64,000 nt of DNA from Sulfuricella sp. (GTDB lineage Bacteria; Pseudomonadota; Gammaproteobacteria; Burkholderiales; Sulfuricellaceae): contig JAGXQV010000144.1 of NCBI GenBank assembly GCA_018336195.1, positions 83,630-147,629 on the forward strand, written 5' to 3'. The translations under genes and the position numbers were made by a program. Within the stretch, counting starts at the first letter, position 1, and each line of letters starts with the position of its first letter. Positions 57,214 to 64,000 of this stretch are shown here, piece after piece. Below the pieces are notes generated by a model. The model ran no database searches. It was not told where the DNA came from and saw nothing but the letters and a program-made list of their open reading frames with translations.

Positions 57214-58875
57214 ATGAGTTATCAGGTTCTGGCGCGCAAATGGCGTCCCAAGTCATTCACCGAGATCGTCGGTCAGGAGCATGTGGTCAAGGCGCTTTCC
57301 AACGCCCTCGATCAGCAGCGTCTGCACCACGCCTATCTGCTCACCGGTACGCGGGGGGTCGGCAAGACCACCCTGGCGCGCATTCTCGCCAAGGCGCTCA
57401 ACTGCGAAACCGGCATCACTTCCAGCCCCTGCGGGGTGTGCAGCGCGTGCCGGGAAATCGATAGCGGGCGCTTCGTCGACCTGCTCGAACTCGACGCCGC
57501 CTCCAACACCGGCATCGACAACATGCGCGAGGTGCTCGACAACGCGCTCTACGCGCCGACCTCCGGGCGCTTCAAGGTCTACCTGATCGACGAAGTGCAC
57601 ATGCTCTCCAAGGCCGCCTTCAACTCCATGTTGAAAACCCTGGAAGAACCGCCGGAACACGTCAAGTTCATTCTCGCCACCACCGACCCACAGAAAATCC
57701 CGGTGACGGTGCTGTCGCGCTGCCTGCAATTCAACCTCAAGCAAATGCCGCAACCGGCCATCGTCGGCCATTTGATCGACGTGCTGGAGCGCGAATCGAT
57801 TCCCGGCGAACGCGCCGCTTTGCAACTCCTGGCGCGCGCCGCGCAGGGCAGTATGCGAGATGCCCTGTCGCTGCTTGACCAATCCATCGCCTACGGCGGC
57901 GGCAAGGTGGAAGAAGCACAAGTACGCGACATGCTGGGGGCCATCGACGAAACCTATCTGTTCGGCATCCTCGAAGCGCTCGTCGCGCACGACGGCCCAG
58001 CCCTGCTCGCCCATGCGGATAAAATGGCGGAGCGTAGCATCGCTTTCGAAGCCGCCTTGCAAGACCTCGGCACTCTGCTCCACAAGGTTGCCCTGGCGCA
58101 AACCGTGCCCGCCGCGATTCCCGAAGACGCCCCGGAAGGCCCGCGCCTCATGGACTTGGCAAAAGCCATCGGCCCCGAGGAAATCCAGCTTTACTACCAG
58201 ATCGCCCTGCACGGACGGCGCGACCTGTATCTCGCCCCCGACGAATTCGCCGGATTCAGCATGACACTGCTGCGCATGTTGGCTTTCGCCCCGGACGAAG
58301 GCGGCGCCCAGTCCACCCGCCCCGCTCAGCCCCCCCCTGCCGGAGCCAGGGACGTTCCGAGACTGACCCCGCAACCCCTTGCCGCGCCTGCTCCCCAAAC
58401 AGCGTCCGAAGCGCCCGTTGCGGCGCAAGCCGTGCCCGCGTATGCCGCCGTTCCTGTGGAGAACAGCGCTCCCGCCGCCTTCGACGGCGACTGGCCGGGG
58501 CTGGTGGCGCGCCTCAAATTGGGTGGCATGGCCGGCATGTTGGCCAAGCAATGCGAACTGAAAAACTGGGACGGCAACACTCTGGAGTTCCATGTTCCCG
58601 AGGAACACCGCCACCTAGCGGACAAGAGTTATCAGGACAAGCTCAAGGAAGCGGTCGCCAAGCACTTCGGCAACCCGGTCAACATCAACATCGCGGTCGG
58701 CAAAATCGTCGGGATGACCCCCGCGCAGGTCGAAGGCCGCGAAAAACAGGCACGTCAGGTCGAAGCCGTGGCCTCCATCGAAGGCGACCCGTTCGTCCGC
58801 GAACTGGTCGAAACCTTCGACGCACAGATTATCGAATCATCCATTAAACCCTTGCAGCAGGAGAATAGAACATGA
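57214..58875 (+). CDS. dnaX: DNA polymerase III tau (and possibly gamma) subunit DnaX
   Basis: DnaX is the clamp-loader ATPase that also ties the core polymerases together. The ATG at 57214 ([20 protein letters not shown]) is chosen because the frame upstream crosses the SRP RNA gene. The 553-residue protein has Walker [14 protein letters not shown], the four-cysteine zinc motif CGVCSAC, and the sensor region [15 protein letters not shown] [12 protein letters not shown] proline/alanine-rich linker begins near residue 370, followed by a C-terminal polymerase-binding domain. A run of eight C at 58330-58337 in the linker is a possible slippage site. ybaB overlaps the stop by 4 bases. Confidence 0.97.
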   Translation: MSYQVLARKWRPKSFTEIVGQEHVVKALSNALDQQRLHHAYLLTGTRGVGKTTLARILAKALNCETGITSSPCGVCSACREIDSGRFVDLLELDAASNTGIDNMREVLDNALYAPTSGRFKVYLIDEVHMLSKAAFNSMLKTLEEPPEHVKFILATTDPQKIPVTVLSRCLQFNLKQMPQPAIVGHLIDVLERESIPGERAALQLLARAAQGSMRDALSLLDQSIAYGGGKVEEAQVRDMLGAIDETYLFGILEALVAHDGPALLAHADKMAERSIAFEAALQDLGTLLHKVALAQTVPAAIPEDAPEGPRLMDLAKAIGPEEIQLYYQIALHGRRDLYLAPDEFAGFSMTLLRMLAFAPDEGGAQSTRPAQPPPAGARDVPRLTPQPLAAPAPQTASEAPVAAQAVPAYAAVPVENSAPAAFDGDWPGLVARLKLGGMAGMLAKQCELKNWDGNTLEFHVPEEHRHLADKSYQDKLKEAVAKHFGNPVNINIAVGKIVGMTPAQVEGREKQARQVEAVASIEGDPFVRELVETFDAQIIESSIKPLQQENRT

Positions 58876-59198
58876 TGAAAGGCGGAATCGGCGGCCTGAT
58901 GAAACAGGCCCAGCAAATGCAGGCCAACATGCAGAAAATGCAGGAACAACTGGGCAGCGTCGAAGTGGAAGGCCAGGCCGGTGCCGGCATGGTCAAGGTC
59001 ATCATGACCTGCCGCCACGACGTAAAGCGCGTCACCATCGACCCCAGCCTGATGAGCGACGACAAGGAAATGCTCGAAGACCTGATCGCCGCCGCGATGA
59101 ACGACGCCGTGCGCCGCGCCGAAGCCACCTCCCAGGAAAAAATGTCCGGCTTCACCGCCGGGCTGAACCTGCCACCCGGCATGAAACTCCCGTTCTAG
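58872..59198 (+). CDS. ybaB: Nucleoid-associated protein YbaB/EbfC
   Basis: YbaB/EbfC is a small DNA-binding dimer. The 108-residue protein begins [20 protein letters not shown] with a helical coiled region, then the conserved core [20 protein letters not shown] and ends [17 protein letters not shown]. Its start overlaps the dnaX stop (ATGA). It lies before recR, the usual dnaX-ybaB-recR order, but a 179-bp gap with a long inverted repeat separates it from recR. Confidence 0.95.
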   Translation: MMKGGIGGLMKQAQQMQANMQKMQEQLGSVEVEGQAGAGMVKVIMTCRHDVKRVTIDPSLMSDDKEMLEDLIAAAMNDAVRRAEATSQEKMSGFTAGLNLPPGMKLPF

Positions 59199-59201
59199 CC
59201 A

Positions 59202-59375
59202 GTGATGGGTAAGTGAAAGACAAAAACAGTTTTGAATGTTTAGTGTTAAGTGTTTAGTTGATGTAGCCGCGCAAAGCGCGTCGGATTTGAGTTGGGCGCA
59301 AAGCGCATTCCACCACTCAACACTAAACACTCAAAACTAAAAACTGCTTTTACTTAAAACCCATCACCCATCACC
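59202..59375. repeat. Long imperfect inverted repeat between ybaB and recR
   Basis: The left arm (59202-59259) shares GTGATGGGT, AAGT-AAAG, CAGTTTT and TGTTTAGTGTT with the reverse complement of the right arm (about 59313-59375). Together they form a stem of about 55-60 bp with a few bulges. The loop contains two small perfect hairpins, CGCGC-AAA-GCGCG (59268-59280) and GCGC-AAA-GCGC (59296-59306). It is much more AT-rich than its neighbours. Confidence 0.75.
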
Positions 59376-59377
59376 CG

Positions 59378-59974
59378 ATGCACTCCCCCTCCAGTCTCGA
59401 AAACCTCATCGACGCCCTGCGCTGCCTGCCCGGCGTCGGGCCGAAGTCCGCGCAGCGCATGGCTTATCACCTGCTCCAGCGTGATCAGCAAGGCGCGGCC
59501 AAGCTCGCCTCGGCGATAACCCACACCCTGGCGACGCTGTGCCATTGCGCGATGTGCAACAATTTCAGCGAAGAGGAAGTCTGTCCGCTATGCAGCTCGG
59601 GCAAACGCGAACCGTCATTGCTATGCGTAGTGGAAATGCCCGCCGACCTGATGATGATGGAGCAAACCCAGAGTTATCACGGCATGTATTTCGTGCTGAT
59701 GGGCCGCCTCTCGCCGCTGGACGGCATCGGCGCGCGGGAAATCCACCTCGACCGCCTAGTCAAACGCGCCGCCGACGGAGTGGTGAAAGAAGTGATACTG
59801 GCCACCAACTTCACCGTCGAAGGCGAAGCCACCGCCCATTACATCGGGCAAATCCTCCACGCCCGCGGCATCAAAGTCAGCCGCATCGCCCGCGGCCTGC
59901 CGGTCGGCGGCGAACTCGAACACGTCGATAGCGGCACCCTGGCCCAAGCGATCATCGAGCGGCGCGAGGTGTAG
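59378..59974 (+). CDS. recR: Recombination mediator protein RecR
   Basis: RecR works with RecO (and RecF) to load RecA at gaps. The 198-residue protein has the N-terminal helix-hairpin-helix ([20 protein letters not shown]), the four-cysteine zinc finger (CHCAMCNNF and CPLCSSG) and a Toprim domain with [15 protein letters not shown] and [14 protein letters not shown] [15 protein letters not shown]. The length is typical. It may have its own promoter in the gap with the inverted repeat. Confidence 0.97.
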   Translation: MHSPSSLENLIDALRCLPGVGPKSAQRMAYHLLQRDQQGAAKLASAITHTLATLCHCAMCNNFSEEEVCPLCSSGKREPSLLCVVEMPADLMMMEQTQSYHGMYFVLMGRLSPLDGIGAREIHLDRLVKRAADGVVKEVILATNFTVEGEATAHYIGQILHARGIKVSRIARGLPVGGELEHVDSGTLAQAIIERREV

Positions 59975-60085
59975 GAACGACCTCCCGGTCGCGACCGAAG
60001 GGCCTCACTGCCCAAGCTGGCCAAGCGCATTACTCCAACTCGATACCGCACGTTACTTTCTCCGGCGTGCATAAATTTTTCGGCG

Positions 60086-60101
60086 TATTATGACCATAAT
60101 A
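60086..60101 (+). promoter_or_regulatory. Palindromic operator candidate for the Phd/VapC pair
   Basis: TATTAT-GACC-ATAATA is a perfect palindrome 22 bases before the antitoxin ATG, and the following ATTGACC repeats part of it. Antitoxins of this type bind such sites and repress their own operon. Confidence 0.6.
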
Positions 60102-60122
60102 TTGACCAAAACCGAGTAAGCA

Positions 60123-60362
60123 ATGCAAACCATAAGCCTAGCGGAAGCGAAATCACATTTGAGCGAAATTCTGAACCGGGTTGAGGCGGGCGAAGAAGTC
60201 GTGATTACCCGTCACGGCCAGCCTGTGGCTCGTGTCAGTCCGTTTGAGAAGCCAGTAAAAGCCTTGGCCATTGACCGGTTGGCAGCCTTTCGTGCGCGCA
60301 TGCCTCACTGGCAAAAATCGAGTGCTGAGTTATTGAGGGAAATGCGCGAAGAGGAACTTTGA
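60123..60362 (+). CDS. Antitoxin of the Phd/YefM family
   Basis: The 79-residue protein has the Phd/YefM DNA-binding N-terminus (MQTISLAEAKSHLSEILNRV followed by EEVVITRHGQPVARVSP) and a C-terminal helix (SAELLREMREEEL) that wraps the toxin. The stop TGA shares its last base with the ATG of the VapC gene. A palindromic operator lies just upstream. It looks intact. Confidence 0.93.
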   Translation: MQTISLAEAKSHLSEILNRVEAGEEVVITRHGQPVARVSPFEKPVKALAIDRLAAFRARMPHWQKSSAELLREMREEEL

Positions 60363-60796
60363 TGTATTACTTCGACACCAGTTTCCTGGCTCCTCTTATT
60401 ATGGAAGAAGCTTCCAGCGCCAAGGTTGAGGCGTACTTACGCAAGCTGCCTGTTGGCAAACTGTGGGTGAGCCAGCTTGTACGGGTCGAGTTTTCCAGTC
60501 TGCTGGCCAGGGAAGTGCGAATGGGCAATATCAGCCCCAATAACGCATTGGCAGCGGATGATGAATTTGAAGCAATGATTACTGAGTCGTATCGCGTCAT
60601 CGCGCCGGGGGTGGCCGATTACGAGCTTGCCAAGAGCTTCATCAGGCAATATTCAACGGGGCTACGTGCCGGCGATGCCTTGCATCTCGCCATCGCCAAA
60701 AATCATGGGGCGGATTTGCTTCTGACCTTGGATAAGGGGTTACTGAAAGCCGGCAAACTAATGGATATTCCTGTGAGCCACGGCATCAAGATTTGA
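60362..60796 (+). CDS. vapC: PIN-domain toxin of the VapC family
   Basis: VapC toxins are Mg-dependent endoribonucleases. The ATG at 60362 gives 144 residues. Acidic residues of the PIN site are seen in MYYFDTSFLAPL (Asp5), VRVEFSSLLARE, and LRAGDALHLAIAKNHGADLLL followed by TLDKGL. The protein looks intact. The pair is a small mobile-looking module between recR and an unrelated minus-strand gene; no insertion scars are seen. Confidence 0.93.
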   Translation: MYYFDTSFLAPLIMEEASSAKVEAYLRKLPVGKLWVSQLVRVEFSSLLAREVRMGNISPNNALAADDEFEAMITESYRVIAPGVADYELAKSFIRQYSTGLRAGDALHLAIAKNHGADLLLTLDKGLLKAGKLMDIPVSHGIKI

Positions 60797-60950
60797 TTCG
60801 ACCCCATCCATGAAAGTCCACGGAAACAGGGATACAGATATTTGTTCCCCGTTCCCTAGCTAGACTATCTGTACACGCGACGAAAAGCCAATAACCGTCA
60901 ACGGCAGCGCACCGCATCCTGGATACAACAACGGCGCAATTCCACCAACC

Positions 60951-61895
60951 CTACCCCGCCACCCCGAACCAGAATTCCTCGCCTTTCTCCAGAAATTCCT
61001 CGACCGGCATGTAGTGCGAGCCGTCGCAAGAGAACGTCAGGCTGACCATGCCGTTGATGACGTTGATCGAGCTGGAGCGCAGGTAGATGGTTTCGTCGGC
61101 TTCACGCAAGCTGCGAAAGCGTTCCAGGGCCGGGCGCACCAGGTTGGCGGAAACCGTCGCGAGGTCGGTGTAGGGGCGGCGCCGGTAGGCGAGGCACACC
61201 GCCGGGTTGATGATTTCGTCGAGGACGTGGATGCGATAGCGGTACGGGTCATCAACCAACCAGATGGTGGCGCGGGCGCTGGAGTAATGCAGCTTGGCGT
61301 GGAATATCCCGCGTTCGCAGATCAGTTCGTCGAAAATCGCGATCACGTCGTCGGCGTGGAGATCCATCTGGCTATGCACCCGACTTTGCAGGAACAGTCC
61401 GTCGCGGATCGCCGGATCGCCGCGCACCTGGCGCCAGGCGCTGTCGGCCTGGACCTGGCGTTCCGGCAGGGTGAGGTCGCGCAAGTCGAATTCCGCCACC
61501 AGGAAACCTTGTAGCCCGTCCGCACCGGTCACCACCTGCACCGCGCTGATGCTGGGGGTCTGGCGCATCTCGCTGATGAACACGTCCGACAGCATCAGGC
61601 CCTGTTGCGGCATACCGCTCGCCATGTAGAGGCGCAGGGCGAGGTTCTTGCCGCGTCGGGCGTTGCTCATCCCGTCCGGCATGAACGCCGCGCTCACCTG
61701 TACCCCGGTAGTGTCCGAGGCATACAGTTCACGGCACAGGGGCATGGAGGTCATGCCATTCTCCAGCGCCGCATCCACGCGCATCCGCTCGCACCACACC
61801 GGGGAGCAGGACTTCGCAAGCATCGCCATCGGCCATTCGAGGCGGTGCATCAGGGTGTTGCGCTGATATTCGATGGTTTTTTCGAGATCGCTCAT
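60951..61895 (-). CDS. Hypothetical protein, possibly with a PDC/Cache-like sensor fold
   Basis: I do not recognise a named family. The 314-residue product has no signal peptide and no clear membrane segment. The N-terminal half (about 25-150) has a strand/helix pattern with YASDTTGVQVSAAFMPDG and FISEMRQTPSISAVQVVTGA, then LQGFLVAEFDLRDL, similar in layout to PDC/Cache sensor domains. The C-terminal half, with VNVINGMVSLTF and VEEFLEKGEEFWFG, is unidentified. Cache domains are normally extracytoplasmic, so a soluble form would be unusual. Its start lies 34 bases after the permease gene's stop on the same strand, suggesting one transcript. Confidence 0.6.
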   Translation of the reverse strand: MSDLEKTIEYQRNTLMHRLEWPMAMLAKSCSPVWCERMRVDAALENGMTSMPLCRELYASDTTGVQVSAAFMPDGMSNARRGKNLALRLYMASGMPQQGLMLSDVFISEMRQTPSISAVQVVTGADGLQGFLVAEFDLRDLTLPERQVQADSAWRQVRGDPAIRDGLFLQSRVHSQMDLHADDVIAIFDELICERGIFHAKLHYSSARATIWLVDDPYRYRIHVLDEIINPAVCLAYRRRPYTDLATVSANLVRPALERFRSLREADETIYLRSSSINVINGMVSLTFSCDGSHYMPVEEFLEKGEEFWFGVAG

Positions 61896-61929
61896 AGTTT
61901 CCGCATATTGGGACTTGGGCCACGCTTTT

Positions 61930-64000
61930 TCAAGCGTCGCGCAGTACTTCCAGGGGCGGATGGGTCAACGCGCCGCGGCTGCCGAGTACGCCCACCAAGC
62001 CCACCAGCAGGCTGCCGCCCAGCGGCACGGCGAGCAGCCAGGGATTGAAGGCATACGGCAACTGGAACACCTTGACGCTCAACACCCACTCCAGCCCACT
62101 TGCCCCCAGCGCGGCAACCAGCCCGGCCAGCAGGCCAATCCCGGCGAATTCGGCGAACTGGCTGGCAAGGATCACCCGGCGCGGCGCACCGAGGGTACGC
62201 ATCACGGCGGCCTCGACGATCCGCTCGTCGTTGGTGGAGGCGATGGCGGCGAACAGCACCACGAAGCCCATCGCCCAAGTAAAGAGGAACACGAAACCCA
62301 GCGTCGCCGCCAGTTGTGCCATGATGCGGCGCACCTCGTTCATCACCGCCGCCACGTCGATCACCGTGAAATTGGGGAATTCGCGCACCATCCCATCGAG
62401 CAGCGCTTCGCGAGCGGGCGGCAGGTAAAAGCTGGTGATGTAGCTGGCCGGGAATTTCTCCAGCACGCCCGGCGAGGCCATCACGAAGAAATTGACCTGG
62501 AAGCTATCCCACGCCACCTTGCGCAAGCTGGTCACGGTGGCTTCGAAACGGCTGCCCGCCACCTCGTAGGTCAGCTTGTCGCCGATGGCGATGCCCAGCG
62601 TCTTGGCGATACCCTCTTCCACCGAAAGCTGCGGCGGCGCACCGGCCTGCCACCATTGCCCGGCGACGATGCGGTTATCGACAGGCGGCTGCATCGCCCA
62701 GGACAGGTTGAATTCGCGTTCCACCAAGCGCTGGGCGCGCTCGTCGGCGGCATAGTCCGCCGCGCTCACCGGCTTGCCGCCGATAGCCGTGAGGCGCCCG
62801 CGCACCATCGGGTATAGCGCCACGTCCGCCAAGCCGTTGCGGCTGAAAAAATCGCGTAGCGCCGCGCGCTGGTCGGGCTGGATATTGATGACGAAGCGAT
62901 TCGGTGCATCCAAAGGCAGGGCCGACTGCCAGCTTTCCAGTAGATCGCCACGCACCACCGAGAGCAGCAGCAACACCGTCAACCCCACCCCGAAAGCCGC
63001 CGCCTGCACCGCGCTGCCTTGTCCCCGGCGCAGCAGATTGGCGAGGCCCAAGCGCCAGGCTCCGCGCCCTTCCAGCGGCAGGCGCGCAATCAGGCGCACC
63101 AGGCCGAACGCAAGCAGCCAGGAGAGCGCCACCGCCCCGCCCAATCCGGCCAGCACGTAACCGCCGAGCTTGGCGTCGCCGGCCTGCCACAATACCAGCG
63201 CGGTGATGGCACCCACCCCGCCGACCAGCACCAGCAGCCCGGAATCACGGGGCAGGCCGATTTCCCGGCGCAGCACCCGTAGCGCAGGTACCCGCTTCAA
63301 CTGCATCAGCGGCGGCAAGGCCACGCCGATCAACACCGTCATCCCGGCAGCCGCACCCAGCACGGCGGGGAGCAACGCCACCGCCGGCAACTCCAGCGCC
63401 AGCACTTCGCCTAGGCGTACCGCCAACACCTGCTGGGCGGCATAACCCAGCCCACAACCGGCCACGACGGCAGCCAGCCCCAGCACCGCGAACTGCCACA
63501 CGAACAGCCACAACATCTGCCCCTGCGATGCACCCAGACAACGCATCACCGCGCAATTGTCGAGGTGGCGACGCACGAAACGCCGCACCGCCAGGGCAAT
63601 CGCCACCGCCGCCAAGACCATCCCGGTGAGCGCCGCCAACCCCAGAAAGCGCTCGGCGCGGGACAGCGCGGTGCGTATCTCGGGGCGTGCATCGGCCACG
63701 CTTTCCAGGCGCTCGCCGCGCCCCAGACGCTGGCTTGCCCAATCGCGATAGGCAGCCACCGCGCCCTCCTCGCCCGCCAGCGAGAGCCGGTAATGCACCC
63801 GGCTACCCTCGCGCAACAAGCCGGTGGCCGGCAAATCGGCGAGATTCATCAGCAGGCGCGGCGCGATGTTGAACAGACTGCCCGCCTGATCCGGCTCGCG
63901 GGTCAGCGCCGCCACCACTTTCAAGGTCTTCTCCCCCACCGTCACCGCAGCGCCGCTTTTCAGGCCGAGCTGGCTCATCAGGCGCGGCGCCAGCCACACC
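61930..64000 (-). CDS. ybbP: FtsX-like ABC transporter permease, YbbP type (5' end outside window)
   Basis: The frame is open to the window edge, so the gene continues beyond it; about 690 residues are visible of a protein usually near 800-840. Visible are a periplasmic MacB-like domain, FtsX-type transmembrane groups (for example FLGLAALTGMVLAAVAIALA, and a run of helices around the centre and the end), and the FtsX signature at the C-terminus (MRTLGAPRRVILASQFAEFA). YbbP-type permeases pair with a YbbA-type ATPase and are thought to act on lipids, lipoproteins or envelope stress. The ATPase gene is not in the window. Confidence 0.88.
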   Translation of the reverse strand, partial: VWLAPRLMSQLGLKSGAAVTVGEKTLKVVAALTREPDQAGSLFNIAPRLLMNLADLPATGLLREGSRVHYRLSLAGEEGAVAAYRDWASQRLGRGERLESVADARPEIRTALSRAERFLGLAALTGMVLAAVAIALAVRRFVRRHLDNCAVMRCLGASQGQMLWLFVWQFAVLGLAAVVAGCGLGYAAQQVLAVRLGEVLALELPAVALLPAVLGAAAGMTVLIGVALPPLMQLKRVPALRVLRREIGLPRDSGLLVLVGGVGAITALVLWQAGDAKLGGYVLAGLGGAVALSWLLAFGLVRLIARLPLEGRGAWRLGLANLLRRGQGSAVQAAAFGVGLTVLLLLSVVRGDLLESWQSALPLDAPNRFVINIQPDQRAALRDFFSRNGLADVALYPMVRGRLTAIGGKPVSAADYAADERAQRLVEREFNLSWAMQPPVDNRIVAGQWWQAGAPPQLSVEEGIAKTLGIAIGDKLTYEVAGSRFEATVTSLRKVAWDSFQVNFFVMASPGVLEKFPASYITSFYLPPAREALLDGMVREFPNFTVIDVAAVMNEVRRIMAQLAATLGFVFLFTWAMGFVVLFAAIASTNDERIVEAAVMRTLGAPRRVILASQFAEFAGIGLLAGLVAALGASGLEWVLSVKVFQLPYAFNPWLLAVPLGGSLLVGLVGVLGSRGALTHPPLEVLRDA

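Overview
The window is a GC-rich (roughly 60 percent by eye) chromosomal segment of a flagellated betaproteobacterium. Support comes from the gene orders tRNA-Leu-tig-clpP-clpX-lon-hupB, rimP-nusA-infB-rbfA-truB-rpsO-pnp, gloB-methyltransferase-rnhA-dnaQ and dnaX-ybaB-recR, and from the protein sequences. A CbbY-type phosphatase and a haem-c-type sensor cyclase would suit an autotrophic or redox-flexible Nitrosomonadales-like organism, but this is inference and I do not assign a genus. Nearly everything is ordinary core genome, densely packed and without phage or insertion sequences. Layout: 1-5378 holds the 3' part of mfd, a membrane diguanylate cyclase with a periplasmic CXXCH motif, and a DUF1015 gene. 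5388-19922 is a flagellar rod-hook cluster. On the minus strand it runs flgBCDEFGHIJ, then an extra short FlgE-like gene, then flgKL behind a convincing sigma-28 promoter. A soluble diguanylate cyclase lies between flgB and the divergent flgA. 19948-22519 holds folD, cbbY-like, dksA and an unknown gene. 22582-31060 is the minus-strand translation/RNA operon rimP to pnp. 31191-39560 is a minus-strand protein-quality block: ppiD, tRNA-Asp, tRNA-Val, hupB, lon (with a sigma-32-like promoter), clpX, clpP, tig and tRNA-Leu. 39760-53974 carries a small coiled-coil membrane protein, then recD and recB, an accessory cassette island (45569-48163), recC, mltD and gloB. 54004-59974 (plus strand) holds a methyltransferase, rnhA, dnaQ, a periplasmic metallo-beta-lactamase-fold protein, tRNA-Ser, the 4.5S SRP RNA, dnaX, ybaB and recR. 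60123-64000 holds a Phd/VapC toxin-antitoxin pair, an unknown possibly PDC-like protein and the 3' part of an FtsX-type permease gene. How the genes work together: the flagellar genes supply rod, rings, hook and hook-filament junction, and two diguanylate cyclases nearby suggest c-di-GMP control of motility versus attachment. rimP-pnp couples transcription elongation, initiation factor 2, ribosome maturation and RNA decay. tig-clpPX-lon-ppiD covers folding and proteolysis from ribosome to periplasm. RecBCD, RecR, Mfd, RNase H, DnaQ and DnaX make this a DNA-maintenance-rich segment. The most unusual stretch is the island between recC and recB: a RelE/ParE-type toxin with its antitoxin, a DUF4160/DUF2442 pair with long homopolymers, and an unknown membrane-anchored protein, separated by related repeats of about 80 bp in one orientation. 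Other notable points are a haem-c sensor cyclase with extra cysteines, the extra hook-like gene, a terminator-like hairpin just after a candidate rimP promoter, a possible slippage site in dnaX, and a long inverted repeat between ybaB and recR.
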